From: Nannocystis exedens | Lineage (GTDB): Bacteria > Myxococcota_A > Polyangia > Polyangiales > Polyangiaceae | Direction: 5' to 3' | Length of the DNA stretch: 55,157 nucleotides | Assembly (NCBI GenBank): GCA_945861885.1 | Contig: CAMAVR010000018.1 | Coordinates: forward strand, 1 to 55,157 | In this document: one piece after another, positions 7,344 to 16,674 of the stretch | Layout: each line of letters starts with the position of its first letter | Numbering within the stretch: position 1 is the first letter of the stretch | Notes under the pieces: generated by a model | Seen by the model: only the letters and a program-made list of their open reading frames with translations | Told to the model about the DNA's origin: nothing | Database searches by the model: none | Translations under genes and position numbers: made by a program

Positions 7344-8920
7344 GCGCAAACGACGCGGCGACCGGGGAGAAGGGGGCCGATAAAGGCGATAGCGCTCGTC
7401 GTCGTCGCGCATCGCTCGCAGTGACGAGTGCGCGCGCCGCATTGGCAAAGGCCGATGATGCCGAGCAGATGTTGGCAATCTTTTTCGAGTGCGCGCGCGA
7501 GCACTTTGACTACACGGCGCTTTTTATGGTTCACGGTGACGTTGCCGCGGGGCGATTCGCGTCCGGGCGCGGCGCCTCGAATGAGCGTGTCCTGGAGATT
7601 GGAATCCCGCTCGACATCGCGAGTCTCTTCGCCAGTGCGCGCGACGCGGGGGCCCCTTATTGCGCGAGGCCTTCGACCGAATCGTTCGATGCGGTGCTGC
7701 TGCGCGATTTCGAGCGATCGACGAAAGCGCCGGTGATGGTCGTCCCTGTGCTCATCGGCCCGCGCGTGGTCGCCCTTCTCTATTGCGATGATGGCGAAAA
7801 TGGCGTCGATCCGGCGCGCGATACCGGCGTGTTGATGATCGCCGATGAAGTCGGTCGCGCGCTCGAAGCACTGCTCGCGGCGAATAAAAAATCGCAGCGG
7901 CGCCAGACGTTTGACGAGTCGGCGAGGTATTCAACGAGCCCGTCACTCGGGTCGTCGAGTCGGTTGTTTGCTGCCGACGCGGCCGCGGTGAGCGTTTCGC
8001 CGCGCCGGCCCCCATCGCCGCAATCGCCACGGTCGTCGTCGCAACTTCCGTCGGTGATCGTCGAAGACGAAGGGTTCACGGCGCTCGTGCAGCGGCTGAT
8101 CTCAAAAGGGGGCGACGACGACGCGGAAGCGGAGCTCGTTCGGCACGGCCATCACGCGATGCCGGCGCTGATGGCGCAATTTCCTGGGCCGGTTGTTGCG
8201 GCCGAACAGCGCCTCCGCTCTGCGATGCGTCCATCGGAAATGGGCGCGGTCTTGCGCGTGATTGCTCGTCAACGAAAAGCGGCGCTCCCGTTCGTCTTGT
8301 CGTGTCTCGACGACAGCGATGCAAATCGTCGTTACTGGGCGACATTCCTGCTGGTTGAGCTCGCTTACGATGAAGCGGCGACTCCGCTCATTGCGCGGCT
8401 GTTCGATGCGGAGGCGTCGATTCAAGAAGTGGCGCGTCGTGCGCTTGGGGCCGTTGCGCACATGTCGCCCGCAGCGGTGGCGGCGGCGTTGGTGATTGCG
8501 GTGAAGAGCCCGCAATTTACTGAAGAACAGCGCGTTTTCATGCTCGACGCTGTGGCCGAGCTCCGTCACGGTCGCGCGGCGGGCGTTTTGGTTCAGCTTC
8601 TAAGTGAGTCGAATGAACAGGTGGTTCGAGGTGTGCGGCGCGCGCTCGTGTCGACGACGTGTCACGATTTTGGCGTAGATTTTGCGCGTTGGCAGCGGTG
8701 GTGGCTCGACAATCGGCAGCGTCATCGTGTGCAATGGCTAATCGATGCAATCGCGAACCCAGATGCTCGGCTCCGCTCCGATGCCCTTCGAGAATTGGCG
8801 CTCGTGACACGAAGTCGGTTTACTCTATGGGGAGCGATGTCGGCGGGTGAAGTGGCGACGCTGCAGCAGCGTTATCGTGAGTGGTGGTCGCAAGAAGGGG
8901 AAAGGCGGTTCGTGCCATGA
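7331..8920 (+). CDS. GAF-like and HEAT-repeat protein
   Basis: 529 residues from ATG 7331, chosen because AGGAGGGGGC sits just upstream; a longer frame exists but its first 55 residues are the shadow of hemD. Residues about 45-190 look like a GAF-type sensor (AEQMLAIFFECAREHFDYTA, APVMVVPVLIGPRVVALLYC). A Ser/Pro/Arg-rich linker (about 205-245) follows. Residues 250-520 look like HEAT/PBS-lyase-like helical repeats (RRYWATFLLVELAYDEAATP, IQEVARRALGAVAHMSPAAV). It is probably a scaffold or sensor. The start overlaps hemD and the stop overlaps the SRPBCC gene as ATGA. Confidence 0.75.
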   Translation: MATISANDAATGEKGADKGDSARRRRASLAVTSARAALAKADDAEQMLAIFFECAREHFDYTALFMVHGDVAAGRFASGRGASNERVLEIGIPLDIASLFASARDAGAPYCARPSTESFDAVLLRDFERSTKAPVMVVPVLIGPRVVALLYCDDGENGVDPARDTGVLMIADEVGRALEALLAANKKSQRRQTFDESARYSTSPSLGSSSRLFAADAAAVSVSPRRPPSPQSPRSSSQLPSVIVEDEGFTALVQRLISKGGDDDAEAELVRHGHHAMPALMAQFPGPVVAAEQRLRSAMRPSEMGAVLRVIARQRKAALPFVLSCLDDSDANRRYWATFLLVELAYDEAATPLIARLFDAEASIQEVARRALGAVAHMSPAAVAAALVIAVKSPQFTEEQRVFMLDAVAELRHGRAAGVLVQLLSESNEQVVRGVRRALVSTTCHDFGVDFARWQRWWLDNRQRHRVQWLIDAIANPDARLRSDALRELALVTRSRFTLWGAMSAGEVATLQQRYREWWSQEGERRFVP

Positions 8921-9600
8921 TGACAACGATGATGCGGCAATGGTGCATGTCGATCGCGCTAGCGGCCGCCAGCGGTATCGTCGGTGTTGATGCTAGGGCG
9001 AAAGCCGAGGCGCCTCCGCCTGTTGTTCACGCTAACGTAAAGCAAGAGGCGGCCACCGAGATCGAACCTGACCCGGAGATTGCAGTTCTCCCAAAAACAG
9101 GGGCGCTTCGGACGAACTGGGTGCCACCGGGGATGAAAGAGCGATACGGGCACGCCGCCGTGGTGATCGACGCGCCGATCGCCGCCGTGCGCCGCGAAGT
9201 GCTAAGTTTTAGCCGCTACAAAGATCTCGCGCCGGGCAAATTCGACACGTCGCAAATCGTGGGGAAAAGCGGCGATTCTTACGATGTTTTTTTGCAAGTT
9301 CCGGTTCTGCACGGCGCACTAAAATTGTGGGACGTGATTCGGTTCGCCCCTCCGCGAACGGTCGTTCCAGGGTTAGAAGTGATCGACGGTACGTTCGTGC
9401 GCGGCAACGTGCAGACAATGCATATCGTGTGGACGCTTCGCGCGGTGACCGCGAAGACAACGCTTCTCAAGTGCGATCTGCTCTTGCTCCCGAATTTTCC
9501 GGCCCCGGATTTTCTGCTCGATGAAGTGCTTCGAGACGCTGCGGGCGATGCGGTCGATGGGTTTGCGCGACGCTTCAAGCCGACGCCTTCGGCGCCATAG
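8917..9600 (+). CDS. secreted SRPBCC (START/polyketide-cyclase-like) protein
   Basis: 227 residues from ATG 8917, which overlaps the previous stop as ATGA. A signal peptide is visible (MRQWCMSIALAAASGIVGVD, cleavage after an Ala-rich segment). The mature part has the SRPBCC helix-grip pattern: an opening strand with AAVVIDAPIAAVRREVLSFS, a middle sheet (VFLQVPVLHGALKLWDVIRF), and the closing long helix (FLLDEVLRDAAGDAVDGFARR). This fold binds hydrophobic ligands. A periplasmic location suggests lipid or pigment binding, but the ligand is unknown. Last gene of the hemD operon. Confidence 0.75.
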   Translation: MMTTMMRQWCMSIALAAASGIVGVDARAKAEAPPPVVHANVKQEAATEIEPDPEIAVLPKTGALRTNWVPPGMKERYGHAAVVIDAPIAAVRREVLSFSRYKDLAPGKFDTSQIVGKSGDSYDVFLQVPVLHGALKLWDVIRFAPPRTVVPGLEVIDGTFVRGNVQTMHIVWTLRAVTAKTTLLKCDLLLLPNFPAPDFLLDEVLRDAAGDAVDGFARRFKPTPSAP

Positions 9601-9677
9601 GGGTATCTCGGACTGGTAGACAAGCAGTAGCGCTGCTACGCCTCCGCCTCGAGACTTGTTCTGAGGTTGATTTGAAT

Positions 9678-10709
9678 ATGAAGGCATTGCCCCGACGAGC
9701 TGCGCTGGTTGCCATCGGTTCGCTCTTTTGTACGTCGCTTGTTCACGCCGATCCAGACAAGTACGGCGTCGAAACGAGCGCATACGGGCGGGAGAGTATG
9801 CTCGTATGGACGGATGCCCACAACGATTATGAACTGCCGCTGCGCGAAGGGGCAGGCGTCGATGGGGCGAATCTTGGTGCTTGGGCACTTGCTCGCCACG
9901 GGGCGCCCACCGAGAGCTATCGGCAGTTTGTGCACTCGTGCAAACCGGCTCTATCGCGTGCGACTACGCGCGTAGAATTTCTCGAAAAAGTAGCAATGCT
10001 TCGCGCCCAAGCGGACGAGCGATTTGCGATGAAGCATGAGGATAGCCCCCTTCGAGATATGAGCGCGCTGACGAAGAAGCTCGGAGCGCTTGGCGACGAA
10101 CGGTTTTCGCAGGTCGCTAGCTGGCTTCCGCCGGTCGAAACGCCACCAAGCGATCTGGTCGCCGCGATGAATGGAGTATCTGAGCCTTCTGAAAATGGGC
10201 CACAGTACGTGCTTCGTCGCAATGCGACACTGCAGGATGTGATCGACGCAATTGTGACAGGGCGATCGTCTCTGCTTCTTATTTCGCCCGACTCCATCGA
10301 TATCTCTGAGCGGGTGGCTGCCGTTACGCCAAAGGGCTCGCTTCAACGGCTGGCATTTTCACTTTTTTTCAAGAGTGCTCTTGAAAAGTTCTGCCCCACC
10401 TCTGTTCCAAATTTGGCGTATGTCGCGCCGGTCGGATTTTTGAGAGATGGCGAAGAGGTTTACATATTTTTTCGCGCGAGCGACGGGACGATCGGAAAGC
10501 TCGAGGCGGGGGCGCTTCAGAAGCAGTGGTCGTCGATCCGTCACGAGCAGGAGCATCAGACTACAGCGGGAATTTACGATCTGTTTGGCATCGCTTCGCA
10601 CTTGATGATCGAGCGCGTAACAGATTCGCCAAGGTCGCCACTGCGCGGCGCTACAAGAGTGTTCGGGACGGCGACCGAAAATGCTGCGAGCGCACCGCGA
10701 ACTGATTGA
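9678..10709 (+). CDS. secreted hypothetical protein
   Basis: 343 residues from ATG 9678 (an in-frame TTG at 9672 lies five bases after GAGG and could also start it). A signal peptide is clear: MKALPRRAALVAIGSLFC with cleavage near HADPD. The rest is mixed alpha/beta with no recognised motif; one segment (NLAYVAPVGFLRDGEEVYIF) looks like a beta hairpin. The protein should be periplasmic or exported. It is followed by the tRNA gene and its own transcription end is not obvious. Function unknown. Confidence 0.7.
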   Translation: MKALPRRAALVAIGSLFCTSLVHADPDKYGVETSAYGRESMLVWTDAHNDYELPLREGAGVDGANLGAWALARHGAPTESYRQFVHSCKPALSRATTRVEFLEKVAMLRAQADERFAMKHEDSPLRDMSALTKKLGALGDERFSQVASWLPPVETPPSDLVAAMNGVSEPSENGPQYVLRRNATLQDVIDAIVTGRSSLLLISPDSIDISERVAAVTPKGSLQRLAFSLFFKSALEKFCPTSVPNLAYVAPVGFLRDGEEVYIFFRASDGTIGKLEAGALQKQWSSIRHEQEHQTTAGIYDLFGIASHLMIERVTDSPRSPLRGATRVFGTATENAASAPRTD

Positions 10710-10738
10710 GCCAATCCCGAAATGGGACGGCGCACGCC

Positions 10739-10766
10739 TTGACTTCAACGAACGAAGTTGTACTGT
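10739..10766 (+). promoter_or_regulatory. promoter of the initiator tRNA gene
   Basis: TTGACT (10739-10744), 16 bases, TACTGT (10761-10766), 11 bases before the tRNA 5' end. The -35 is strong, the -10 acceptable, and the gene has its own terminator. Confidence 0.55.
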
Positions 10767-10777
10767 ACGCCCCTCGA

Positions 10778-10851
<74 letters not shown>

Positions 10852-10862
10852 CCGCGAAACTG

Positions 10863-10900
10863 GCGGAGCTGGCTGATAGCTGGCTCCGCTTTTTTCTTTT
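10863..10900 (+). terminator. intrinsic terminator after tRNA-fMet
   Basis: GCGGAGC (10863-10869) pairs with GCTCCGC (10883-10889); the stem extends inward to 11 pairs with a five-base loop (TGATA), including G-U pairs. A T-rich run follows (10890-10900). It overlaps the end of the convergent lipoprotein gene. Confidence 0.85.
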
Positions 10901-13028
10901 AAGGCTGCGGTTGCCCTACATGCACGACTGACGTCAGGCCGATGCCGCCGCCGCTCGCGGTGAAGTTGCACGAGGTGACAGGGCTGACCGCGTTGACCAG
11001 AAATATGGCCGATGTTTCGCCGGCTGGGATCGTGACTGATGGTGGCGATAGCAGATTGTTGCCGCAGTTGCGGCTGAGATGAACGACGAAGTTCGTCAGA
11101 GACGGCGTGTCGATCGTGACCGTCATCGCGAACCACGCTCCCGGAGCGAGCGTGACTTCACTCGGACGTAGCGACGCGAGCGACGCAGTCGGTGTGATAG
11201 CCACCACGGTGCTCGCGGGAGTGCTCCCTTCGACGGTCGCGGTGAGGACGGTCATCCCTATGGCGGTCGGTGCCACATGGATTGTTGCGGACGTCGTTCC
11301 GCTCGCAATTGTCATCCCGTCGTCTGGAAGATCGAGGACTCCGCCGTCGGGCGACGACAACAATGTAACCTTCATGTCATGCTCGGCGAGCACGTCGATG
11401 CTAACCGTTAATGGCCACGGCATGCCGACGACAGCGATCGGCGGATATTCGATCTGCACAGTTGGGGCTGCAACGACGCGCAAGATGGCGTCGACCGAGA
11501 GCCCGCCGAGCGTGGTCGTAAGAGTCGTCAATCCGGGGCTAATGAGCGTGACAGGGATATTTAACCCGAGATTACCAGACGGAATCATGGCGGTCGCTGG
11601 GACGGTGGCGACCAATGGATTGCTCGAACTAAGCGTTACCGGGAGCTCAAGAGACGACGGTGTTTCAATGCGCAGTGTCATCGTTGTCGTCGAATGCAAC
11701 AGAACGGTCGACGCCTCCGTGTGAAGCGAACTTGGCGTCGGAGTGTTTTCGACTCTCAATGGTGATGTAAGAGAGACGTCGCCGAGTTTGGCGACGATGT
11801 TCGTAGTCCCACCGCTCACGAGGTTTATCTTTGCCGTCGTCTTTGTGCTCCCCGGCAAGATGAGAGCTTCTCCGGATGTTTGTGCGATTCCGGTATCGGT
11901 TGACGTGAGCGCGATTCGTAGCGGTTCGGCAGCGACGGCATCTACTGTGAGCGTGAGAGTCGATTCGCCGTCGACCAGCACGTTGGCGCGATTCAACTCG
12001 GCCGTCTTGAGATTCGGCGTGTCGACAACGCGGAGGTTGCTCGTGACCGTGGCGTCTGTTTTGCGCACTTTCGCGGTGAACGTCGTTGTGCCCTTGCCTA
12101 TCGGCCTAAACGATATCGTCGTGCTTTTTGTATTCTGGGGAATTTCGACCGTTAATACCGGGAAAGTGGCTACCGCCGTGTTGCTTGACGTGAAGTCAAC
12201 GTACACCGGTGCTTGGGGTTCGGCGTCGATGGTGAACTCGAGGTCGGTTGAGGCGCCTGTTTGAACCACTGGACTAGATGGCGTCACCGAAACAAGGCTC
12301 ACTTCGGTCAGCACGCGGATGGGACGCGAGATCGACGACTCGCCGATGCGGGCTGTCACGGTGGCGTCGCCTGCGCCTTCGCCCGTGACAGGAACGAGAA
12401 CGCTGTCGCCCATTCTTCGCAGTGTGATCTGATTCGGAACAGAAACTTTCTTTGGGTCGCTTGATGTCAGCGTGATGTCGATGTCACCTGGTGCGGAGAT
12501 GTTTGTATGCAGATCGAGAGTTGTCGTTGCGCCGACTTGGATGGCGTGCGACTTGTCAGGCTCGTTGCTCACGTCAGTGAACGCGATCGATTTTACGACT
12601 GTCGCGATGCCGCTGTAGGTGGCTCCTCCGAACTCGGCGGTGATAATCGCCTCGCCGGGAGAAATGCCTTGGAACGGAACCACTGCGAAGAGCTCGCCGT
12701 CCTCTATTGAGGCGGTCGATGGAACGGTCGCGATCGAGGGCTCGCTCGATGTGAGCTTGATGAGCGCTGCTCCTTCGGACGATTCGCGAAAAAAACCTAT
12801 CGTTCCGCTCTGCCCGACAATGGCGCCGGACGAATTCAGAACTTCAGCGCCCCCGAATCCTCCGAGCCCTATTCCGTTGGCCGAGTTTGAAGATGGCGCT
12901 TGAGTCTGGCTTGATTTGTTCGACGAGCAGCTGGCGAGCGCGACGACGATCGCGACAAACCAAAAACGTCGACTGCGGTTTGCAGTACTTAAGCGCGCGC
13001 GCCGACTCCGAAACGTCGAGTTAGACAT
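10899..13028 (-). CDS. lipoprotein with tandem Ig-like (BIG-type) repeats
   Basis: 709 residues from ATG 13028. The lipobox is VALASC, followed by a Ser/Asn/Gln-rich flexible linker. From about residue 60 to the end there are six to eight beta-sandwich repeats of about 80-95 residues. The recurring pattern is SSxPxxAxVP, a hydrophobic strand, GxTTxTA and a glycine turn; examples are SSEPSIATVP, SSNTAVATFP and SSNPLVATVP. These resemble bacterial Ig-like adhesive or structural domains. A surface or periplasmic structural role is likely. Most of the gene is free of Cys; a late pair (NCGNNL, TSCNFTA) could form a disulfide. The function is inferred from architecture only. Confidence 0.8.
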   Translation of the reverse strand: MSNSTFRSRRARLSTANRSRRFWFVAIVVALASCSSNKSSQTQAPSSNSANGIGLGGFGGAEVLNSSGAIVGQSGTIGFFRESSEGAALIKLTSSEPSIATVPSTASIEDGELFAVVPFQGISPGEAIITAEFGGATYSGIATVVKSIAFTDVSNEPDKSHAIQVGATTTLDLHTNISAPGDIDITLTSSDPKKVSVPNQITLRRMGDSVLVPVTGEGAGDATVTARIGESSISRPIRVLTEVSLVSVTPSSPVVQTGASTDLEFTIDAEPQAPVYVDFTSSNTAVATFPVLTVEIPQNTKSTTISFRPIGKGTTTFTAKVRKTDATVTSNLRVVDTPNLKTAELNRANVLVDGESTLTLTVDAVAAEPLRIALTSTDTGIAQTSGEALILPGSTKTTAKINLVSGGTTNIVAKLGDVSLTSPLRVENTPTPSSLHTEASTVLLHSTTTMTLRIETPSSLELPVTLSSSNPLVATVPATAMIPSGNLGLNIPVTLISPGLTTLTTTLGGLSVDAILRVVAAPTVQIEYPPIAVVGMPWPLTVSIDVLAEHDMKVTLLSSPDGGVLDLPDDGMTIASGTTSATIHVAPTAIGMTVLTATVEGSTPASTVVAITPTASLASLRPSEVTLAPGAWFAMTVTIDTPSLTNFVVHLSRNCGNNLLSPPSVTIPAGETSAIFLVNAVSPVTSCNFTASGGGIGLTSVVHVGQPQP

Positions 13029-13118
13029 GCGAACATGGTCACCCGAATCAGGGCTGCCTTGCAAAATAACGCAGGGCGCGAGTGTGAGCGATACCGCTAC
13101 ATTTCCCCAGCGATCACG

Positions 13119-14210
13119 CTATCCGACAAACCCTTTCCACTGCCTCATGTACTCCGCAAATTGCGCGCTCAGCCCGCGCTCGCATAGCTCTGCGATGGTG
13201 AATGGTGGGCGGCGCGGCTCCCATGTCGCCTCAATGGCGCGATGCGGCCAGTCGGGTGTGGCGATCGCCGAACGCCCTAACGCGACCGCCGATGCGCCAA
13301 TGTCGAGAAGAGCCTCCGCGTCGCCACGCGTCCAAATATCGCCGGCGACGACGATGGCCACTTCGCGCGGAAGCGCCGCTCGAAAGAGCGGGATGACGTG
13401 TTCATCGGGGCGCTTCCGGCTATTTCGTTTGGTGTTCCAAATCGACAAATGAATAAAGTCGGCGCCATCATCGCACAGCCACTGCGCCGCTTGAATCGTC
13501 TCGTCGAGGTCGATGCCGCGCGCGTTGCCGTACTCTTCGGGCGACAGCCGAATGCCGACGAGAAAGCTCGCGGGCACAGCGCTGCGCACGGCGCGTAGCA
13601 CTTCGCGGGCAAGGCGTGCTCGCCCTTCAACGGTGCCGCCCCAGCCATCACTTCGCGTGTTGATGTTGCTCAAAAACTGACCGAGCAGATAGCCGTGCGC
13701 GCCGTGAAGCTCGACCCCGGCAAATCCCGCAGCGTGAGCTCGAACGGCGGCACTACGAAAATCTGCAATGACGCGAGCGATGTCGTCTAGCGTCGCGGCG
13801 CGGGCTGTCTCTGCACCTTGCGCCTCGCCGGCGACGGCGCTCCACGGTGTGGCCCCTGTAAGAGCCGATGGAGCGCGCTGGCCGCCGTGAAAAATCTGTA
13901 CGATGCCGAGCGCCCCTGCGCCGGATATCATTGCCGCCAAGCGCGCGAGCCCCGGCCGAAGATGATCGCCGTAAATCCCAAGCTCGCCGCTCCAGCCTTG
14001 ACCATCGGCCGACACATGGGCGGCGCACGTTTCAATCACGCCAAAACCGCCCTCGGCGCGCATCCTCAGCCAATTAAATTCGTCGTCGGACAGCTGGCCG
14101 TCGGCGGCGCTTTGCAAGTTGGTCATCGGTGCGAGCCAGACGCGATTGCGAGCGTGGACACCGTTTCGAAATGTGAGCGGTTCGAGGAGCATATTGCTCG
14201 CAACATACAT
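13119..14210 (-). CDS. Old Yellow Enzyme family NADH:flavin oxidoreductase
   Basis: 363 residues (a Met at 14192 could be the true start). It is an FMN-dependent TIM barrel: the first strand has RVWLAPMTN, the active-site region GFAGVELHGAHGYLLGQFLS has the OYE His-Gly-Ala-His motif and FMN contacts, NTRSDGWGGTVEGR is the conserved loop, and the C-terminal phosphate site is VAGDIWTRGDAEALLDIGAS then ALGRSAI. Such enzymes reduce activated C=C bonds with NAD(P)H. It may clean up reactive enones or take part in lipid metabolism. The physiological substrate is unknown. It is preceded by a decayed peptidase tail on the same strand. Confidence 0.92.
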   Translation of the reverse strand: MYVASNMLLEPLTFRNGVHARNRVWLAPMTNLQSAADGQLSDDEFNWLRMRAEGGFGVIETCAAHVSADGQGWSGELGIYGDHLRPGLARLAAMISGAGALGIVQIFHGGQRAPSALTGATPWSAVAGEAQGAETARAATLDDIARVIADFRSAAVRAHAAGFAGVELHGAHGYLLGQFLSNINTRSDGWGGTVEGRARLAREVLRAVRSAVPASFLVGIRLSPEEYGNARGIDLDETIQAAQWLCDDGADFIHLSIWNTKRNSRKRPDEHVIPLFRAALPREVAIVVAGDIWTRGDAEALLDIGASAVALGRSAIATPDWPHRAIEATWEPRRPPFTIAELCERGLSAQFAEYMRQWKGFVG

Positions 14211-14267
14211 GTGCGCCGCCCGATGTCGAATGGTCTCTTCGCCGCATTGTGATCGGGACCACTTTGT

Positions 14268-14453
14268 TCACCAGACTTCGCAGCGATCGCCTTCTGGCCG
14301 CACCATTTTATCGCCGGCATGGCAACCAAACGCACTTGCAAACGCCAGTATATTTGAAAGCGGGCCGTTCGACCGCCAATTTCGTCGCGTCGCCGCCAAT
14401 CGTTTCAACGAAGTGGTAGGCGAGTGCGTCCGGAAGGCGCGTCGCGACAGGAT
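14268..14453 (-). pseudogene. C-terminal remnant of an M13 (neprilysin/PepO-like) metallopeptidase
   Basis: Reading the reverse strand, a frame ending at 14268-14270 encodes NGPLSNILAFASAFGC, then HAGDKMVRPEGDRCEVW and a stop. That is the conserved C-terminus of M13 peptidases (NGPLSN, AFxC, GDxMVRP, CxVW-stop). About 60 residues are open before an upstream stop at 14454-14456. The segment just before NGPLSN no longer looks like M13 sequence, and the catalytic HExxH region is gone. So a peptidase gene was deleted here and only its tail survives. This explains most of the 413-base gap between the OYE and GST genes. Confidence 0.7.
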
Positions 14454-14478
14454 TTACGCGTCGCGACAGGATTTACGC
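14441..14478. repeat. 19-bp tandem duplication
   Basis: Two perfect head-to-tail copies of GTCGCGACAGGATTTACGC (14441-14459 and 14460-14478). They lie at the upstream edge of the M13 peptidase remnant, where the frame breaks. A slippage or repair scar from the deletion is a reasonable reading. Confidence 0.85.
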
Positions 14479-14622
14479 AAAGAAGGCCAACGTCCGCCCC
14501 TCGACGTTGAATCGCGAGCGTCGACTGTGCAATCGGGCTCAACACAAATTGGCTCGAAGTTTGACACGCGACGATCCCGAGTCAAATCGAGCCTATCTCA
14601 CCTTCTGGCGACGGGGTTCGGC

Positions 14623-15240
14623 TCAGCCGGCCGATATTTTTGCGTAAACGGGGCGCGCTTTGCAACGTGCCGCCCATGCGTCGATCGCTTTGAATGGTGC
14701 GAGGTCGATCTTCGTGTAGCTGACGTATTCGAACCACGATGCGAGATGCGCGTCGACGATTGAGAACTGCTCGCCTAGCAAGTACGGCTTGTTGGCCAGC
14801 TCGGCATCGAGAATCGCCAAATGCTCGAGGATGCTCTTTTTCGCGTGCGCTGCCGACGGCTCATGATGAATCTCTTTGGGCACCCAATCAGACGTGGCGT
14901 GCATGTAGCGCGAGACCGCCTCACCGAGCGACACGTTGCACCAGACGATCCACTTCATCGCGTCGCCGCGCTTTGGGCCGGCCTTTGGATAGAGCCCTTT
15001 CTCGACGCCGAACATTTCGCCGAGATACATCGCGATCGCGGCCGACTCGAAAATCGATGTGCCGTCGTGCACGAGGCAGGGGACTTTACCGTTTGGATTA
15101 ATCTTCAAATACTCGGGTTTGCGCGTTGATCCGGAGGCGAAGTCCATCTTTACGGCTTCGTATGGGACGCCGAGCTCTTCGATGATCCAGTGTGTCGGTG
15201 TCGCGGACGAGTGGGGGGCGTAATACAGAGTTAGGCTCAT
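14623..15240 (-). CDS. glutathione S-transferase family protein
   Basis: 205 residues, the normal GST length. The N-terminal thioredoxin-like domain has LTLYYAPHSSATPTHWIIEE, the Ser-rich active-site turn used by theta/beta-like GSTs, then the cis-Pro strand NGKVPCLVHDG and the ES pair in TSIFESAAIAMYLGE. The C-terminal helical domain (90-200) ends with FKAIDAWAARCKARPVYAK. It conjugates or reduces electrophiles with glutathione or a related thiol. The gene follows hflX on the same strand, separated by 66 bases. The specific substrate is unknown. Confidence 0.9.
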   Translation of the reverse strand: MSLTLYYAPHSSATPTHWIIEELGVPYEAVKMDFASGSTRKPEYLKINPNGKVPCLVHDGTSIFESAAIAMYLGEMFGVEKGLYPKAGPKRGDAMKWIVWCNVSLGEAVSRYMHATSDWVPKEIHHEPSAAHAKKSILEHLAILDAELANKPYLLGEQFSIVDAHLASWFEYVSYTKIDLAPFKAIDAWAARCKARPVYAKISAG

Positions 15241-15306
15241 GGGCTCTCCAAGCTTAGGTTAGAAATTGCGGTGACTAAAAAGGCGACCAACCACAAAACG
15301 CAAGCG

Positions 15307-16674
15307 CTAAGCGACGTGTGCTTTCAATCTCGCGATGGCTGCGGGGAGGGCGCGGACTTTTAGGCGCGTGCCGGTTTCGTCGTACTCTTGTGATACGACG
15401 CGCGCGCTTTCGAATACTTCGCCGAGCAGCGCCTGCGCGGTGAACGGAATAAATAGCTCTTCTTCGACCATCCTCTGCTCGAAAAAATCGATGATCGTTT
15501 GGCGAAGGTGCGCGACATCTTCGGGCTTGTGGGCCGAGAGAAAAATCGCATCACTTCCGTACTGCTGCTCGAGCGCCGCGCGCTTTTCGGTGCTCAGTTG
15601 GTCAGCTTTGTTGAGCAAAATCAGGCTTGGAACGCTGTCGGCGCCGATTTCAGCCAGGACGCTTTGCGTCACTTCGAGTTGAGCCTCGTGCGCCGGGTCG
15701 GATGCATCGACGACATACAGCAGGAGCGACGCTTCAAGCGCTTCATCGAGTGTCGACCGAAACGACGCGACGAGATCGTGAGGCAATTTTTTGATAAAGC
15801 CGACAGTGTCAGACACGAGAAGTCGCGGCTTTGTCTCCGGATGAAGTGCGCGCACCGTGGTGTCGAGCGTCGCGAAGACTTGATTGAGAACGAGCACGTC
15901 GCTCCCCGTTAGCGCTCGCATCAGCGACGATTTCCCCGCATTTGTGTAGCCGACGAGCGCCACGCGAAGTTGGTCGCGGCGCGCGTAACGACGATTCGCC
16001 TGCTCGCTTCCTATCGCGACGAGCTCTTGTTTCAGCTCGGCGATCCGGTCGCGAATTTTTCGTCGGTCGAGTTCAAGTGCCGACTCGCCGGCCCCTTTGC
16101 CCTGTTGACGCCCAGCGCCGCCGGACGACTCGCGCATGCGCGGCGCTACGTAATTGAGCCGTGCGATTTCAACTTGAAGGCGCGCTTCTCGGCTCTTGGC
16201 GTGACGATGAAAAATCTCGACGATTACGCCGGTGCGATCGAGCACCCGCGCTGACGTTGCGCGCTCCAAATTGCGCGCCTGGCTCGGTGTGATCTCATGA
16301 TCGACGACAACCATGTTGGCGCGCGCTTCAGCGTTGCCGTCTTCGTCATCATCGTCAACCGGCGCATCGTCGCTCTCGGCATTCTCTTTTGCCCAGCGCT
16401 CGCGCACTTTTGACGTTCGGTCGGGCGCGCCCGACGTGATGATCCCGCGCCCGCCTGTGAGCTCCGCTAGCTCCTTTAATTTCCCTTCGCCGAGCACAGC
16501 GCCGCCCGCGAGCGACGCTCGCTTTTGCGTCACTGTGCCGACGACTTCCATCCCAAGTGTGCGCACGAGGCGCCCGAGCTCGGCCATATCGGCTGCGTGA
16601 TCTTCGTCGCTCACATCGGGGAATTGAACGCCGACGAGAACGGCGCGGTCGACTGGTGTTTCGGTAGAATGCAT
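15307..16674 (-). CDS. hflX: ribosome-associated GTPase HflX
   Basis: 455 residues. The N-terminal HflX domain (about 10-175) includes the AVLGEGKLKEL pattern and a family-typical acidic insertion (DDAPVDDDDED). It is followed by the coiled-coil linker and a G domain from about residue 230: G1 GYTNAGKSSLM, G3 DTVGFIKKLP, G4 NKAD, G5 LSAHKPED. HflX splits stalled 70S ribosomes under stress. Its start overlaps the stop of lpdA (TAATG), so the two are translationally coupled. Domain order and motifs are all as expected. Confidence 0.95.
   Translation of the reverse strand: MHSTETPVDRAVLVGVQFPDVSDEDHAADMAELGRLVRTLGMEVVGTVTQKRASLAGGAVLGEGKLKELAELTGGRGIITSGAPDRTSKVRERWAKENAESDDAPVDDDDEDGNAEARANMVVVDHEITPSQARNLERATSARVLDRTGVIVEIFHRHAKSREARLQVEIARLNYVAPRMRESSGGAGRQQGKGAGESALELDRRKIRDRIAELKQELVAIGSEQANRRYARRDQLRVALVGYTNAGKSSLMRALTGSDVLVLNQVFATLDTTVRALHPETKPRLLVSDTVGFIKKLPHDLVASFRSTLDEALEASLLLYVVDASDPAHEAQLEVTQSVLAEIGADSVPSLILLNKADQLSTEKRAALEQQYGSDAIFLSAHKPEDVAHLRQTIIDFFEQRMVEEELFIPFTAQALLGEVFESARVVSQEYDETGTRLKVRALPAAIARLKAHVA

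Noticed and set aside
14119..14763. 214-aa + frame across the OYE-GST gap
   Set aside because: It overlaps two well-supported minus-strand genes and the M13 remnant, and has no recognisable motif.
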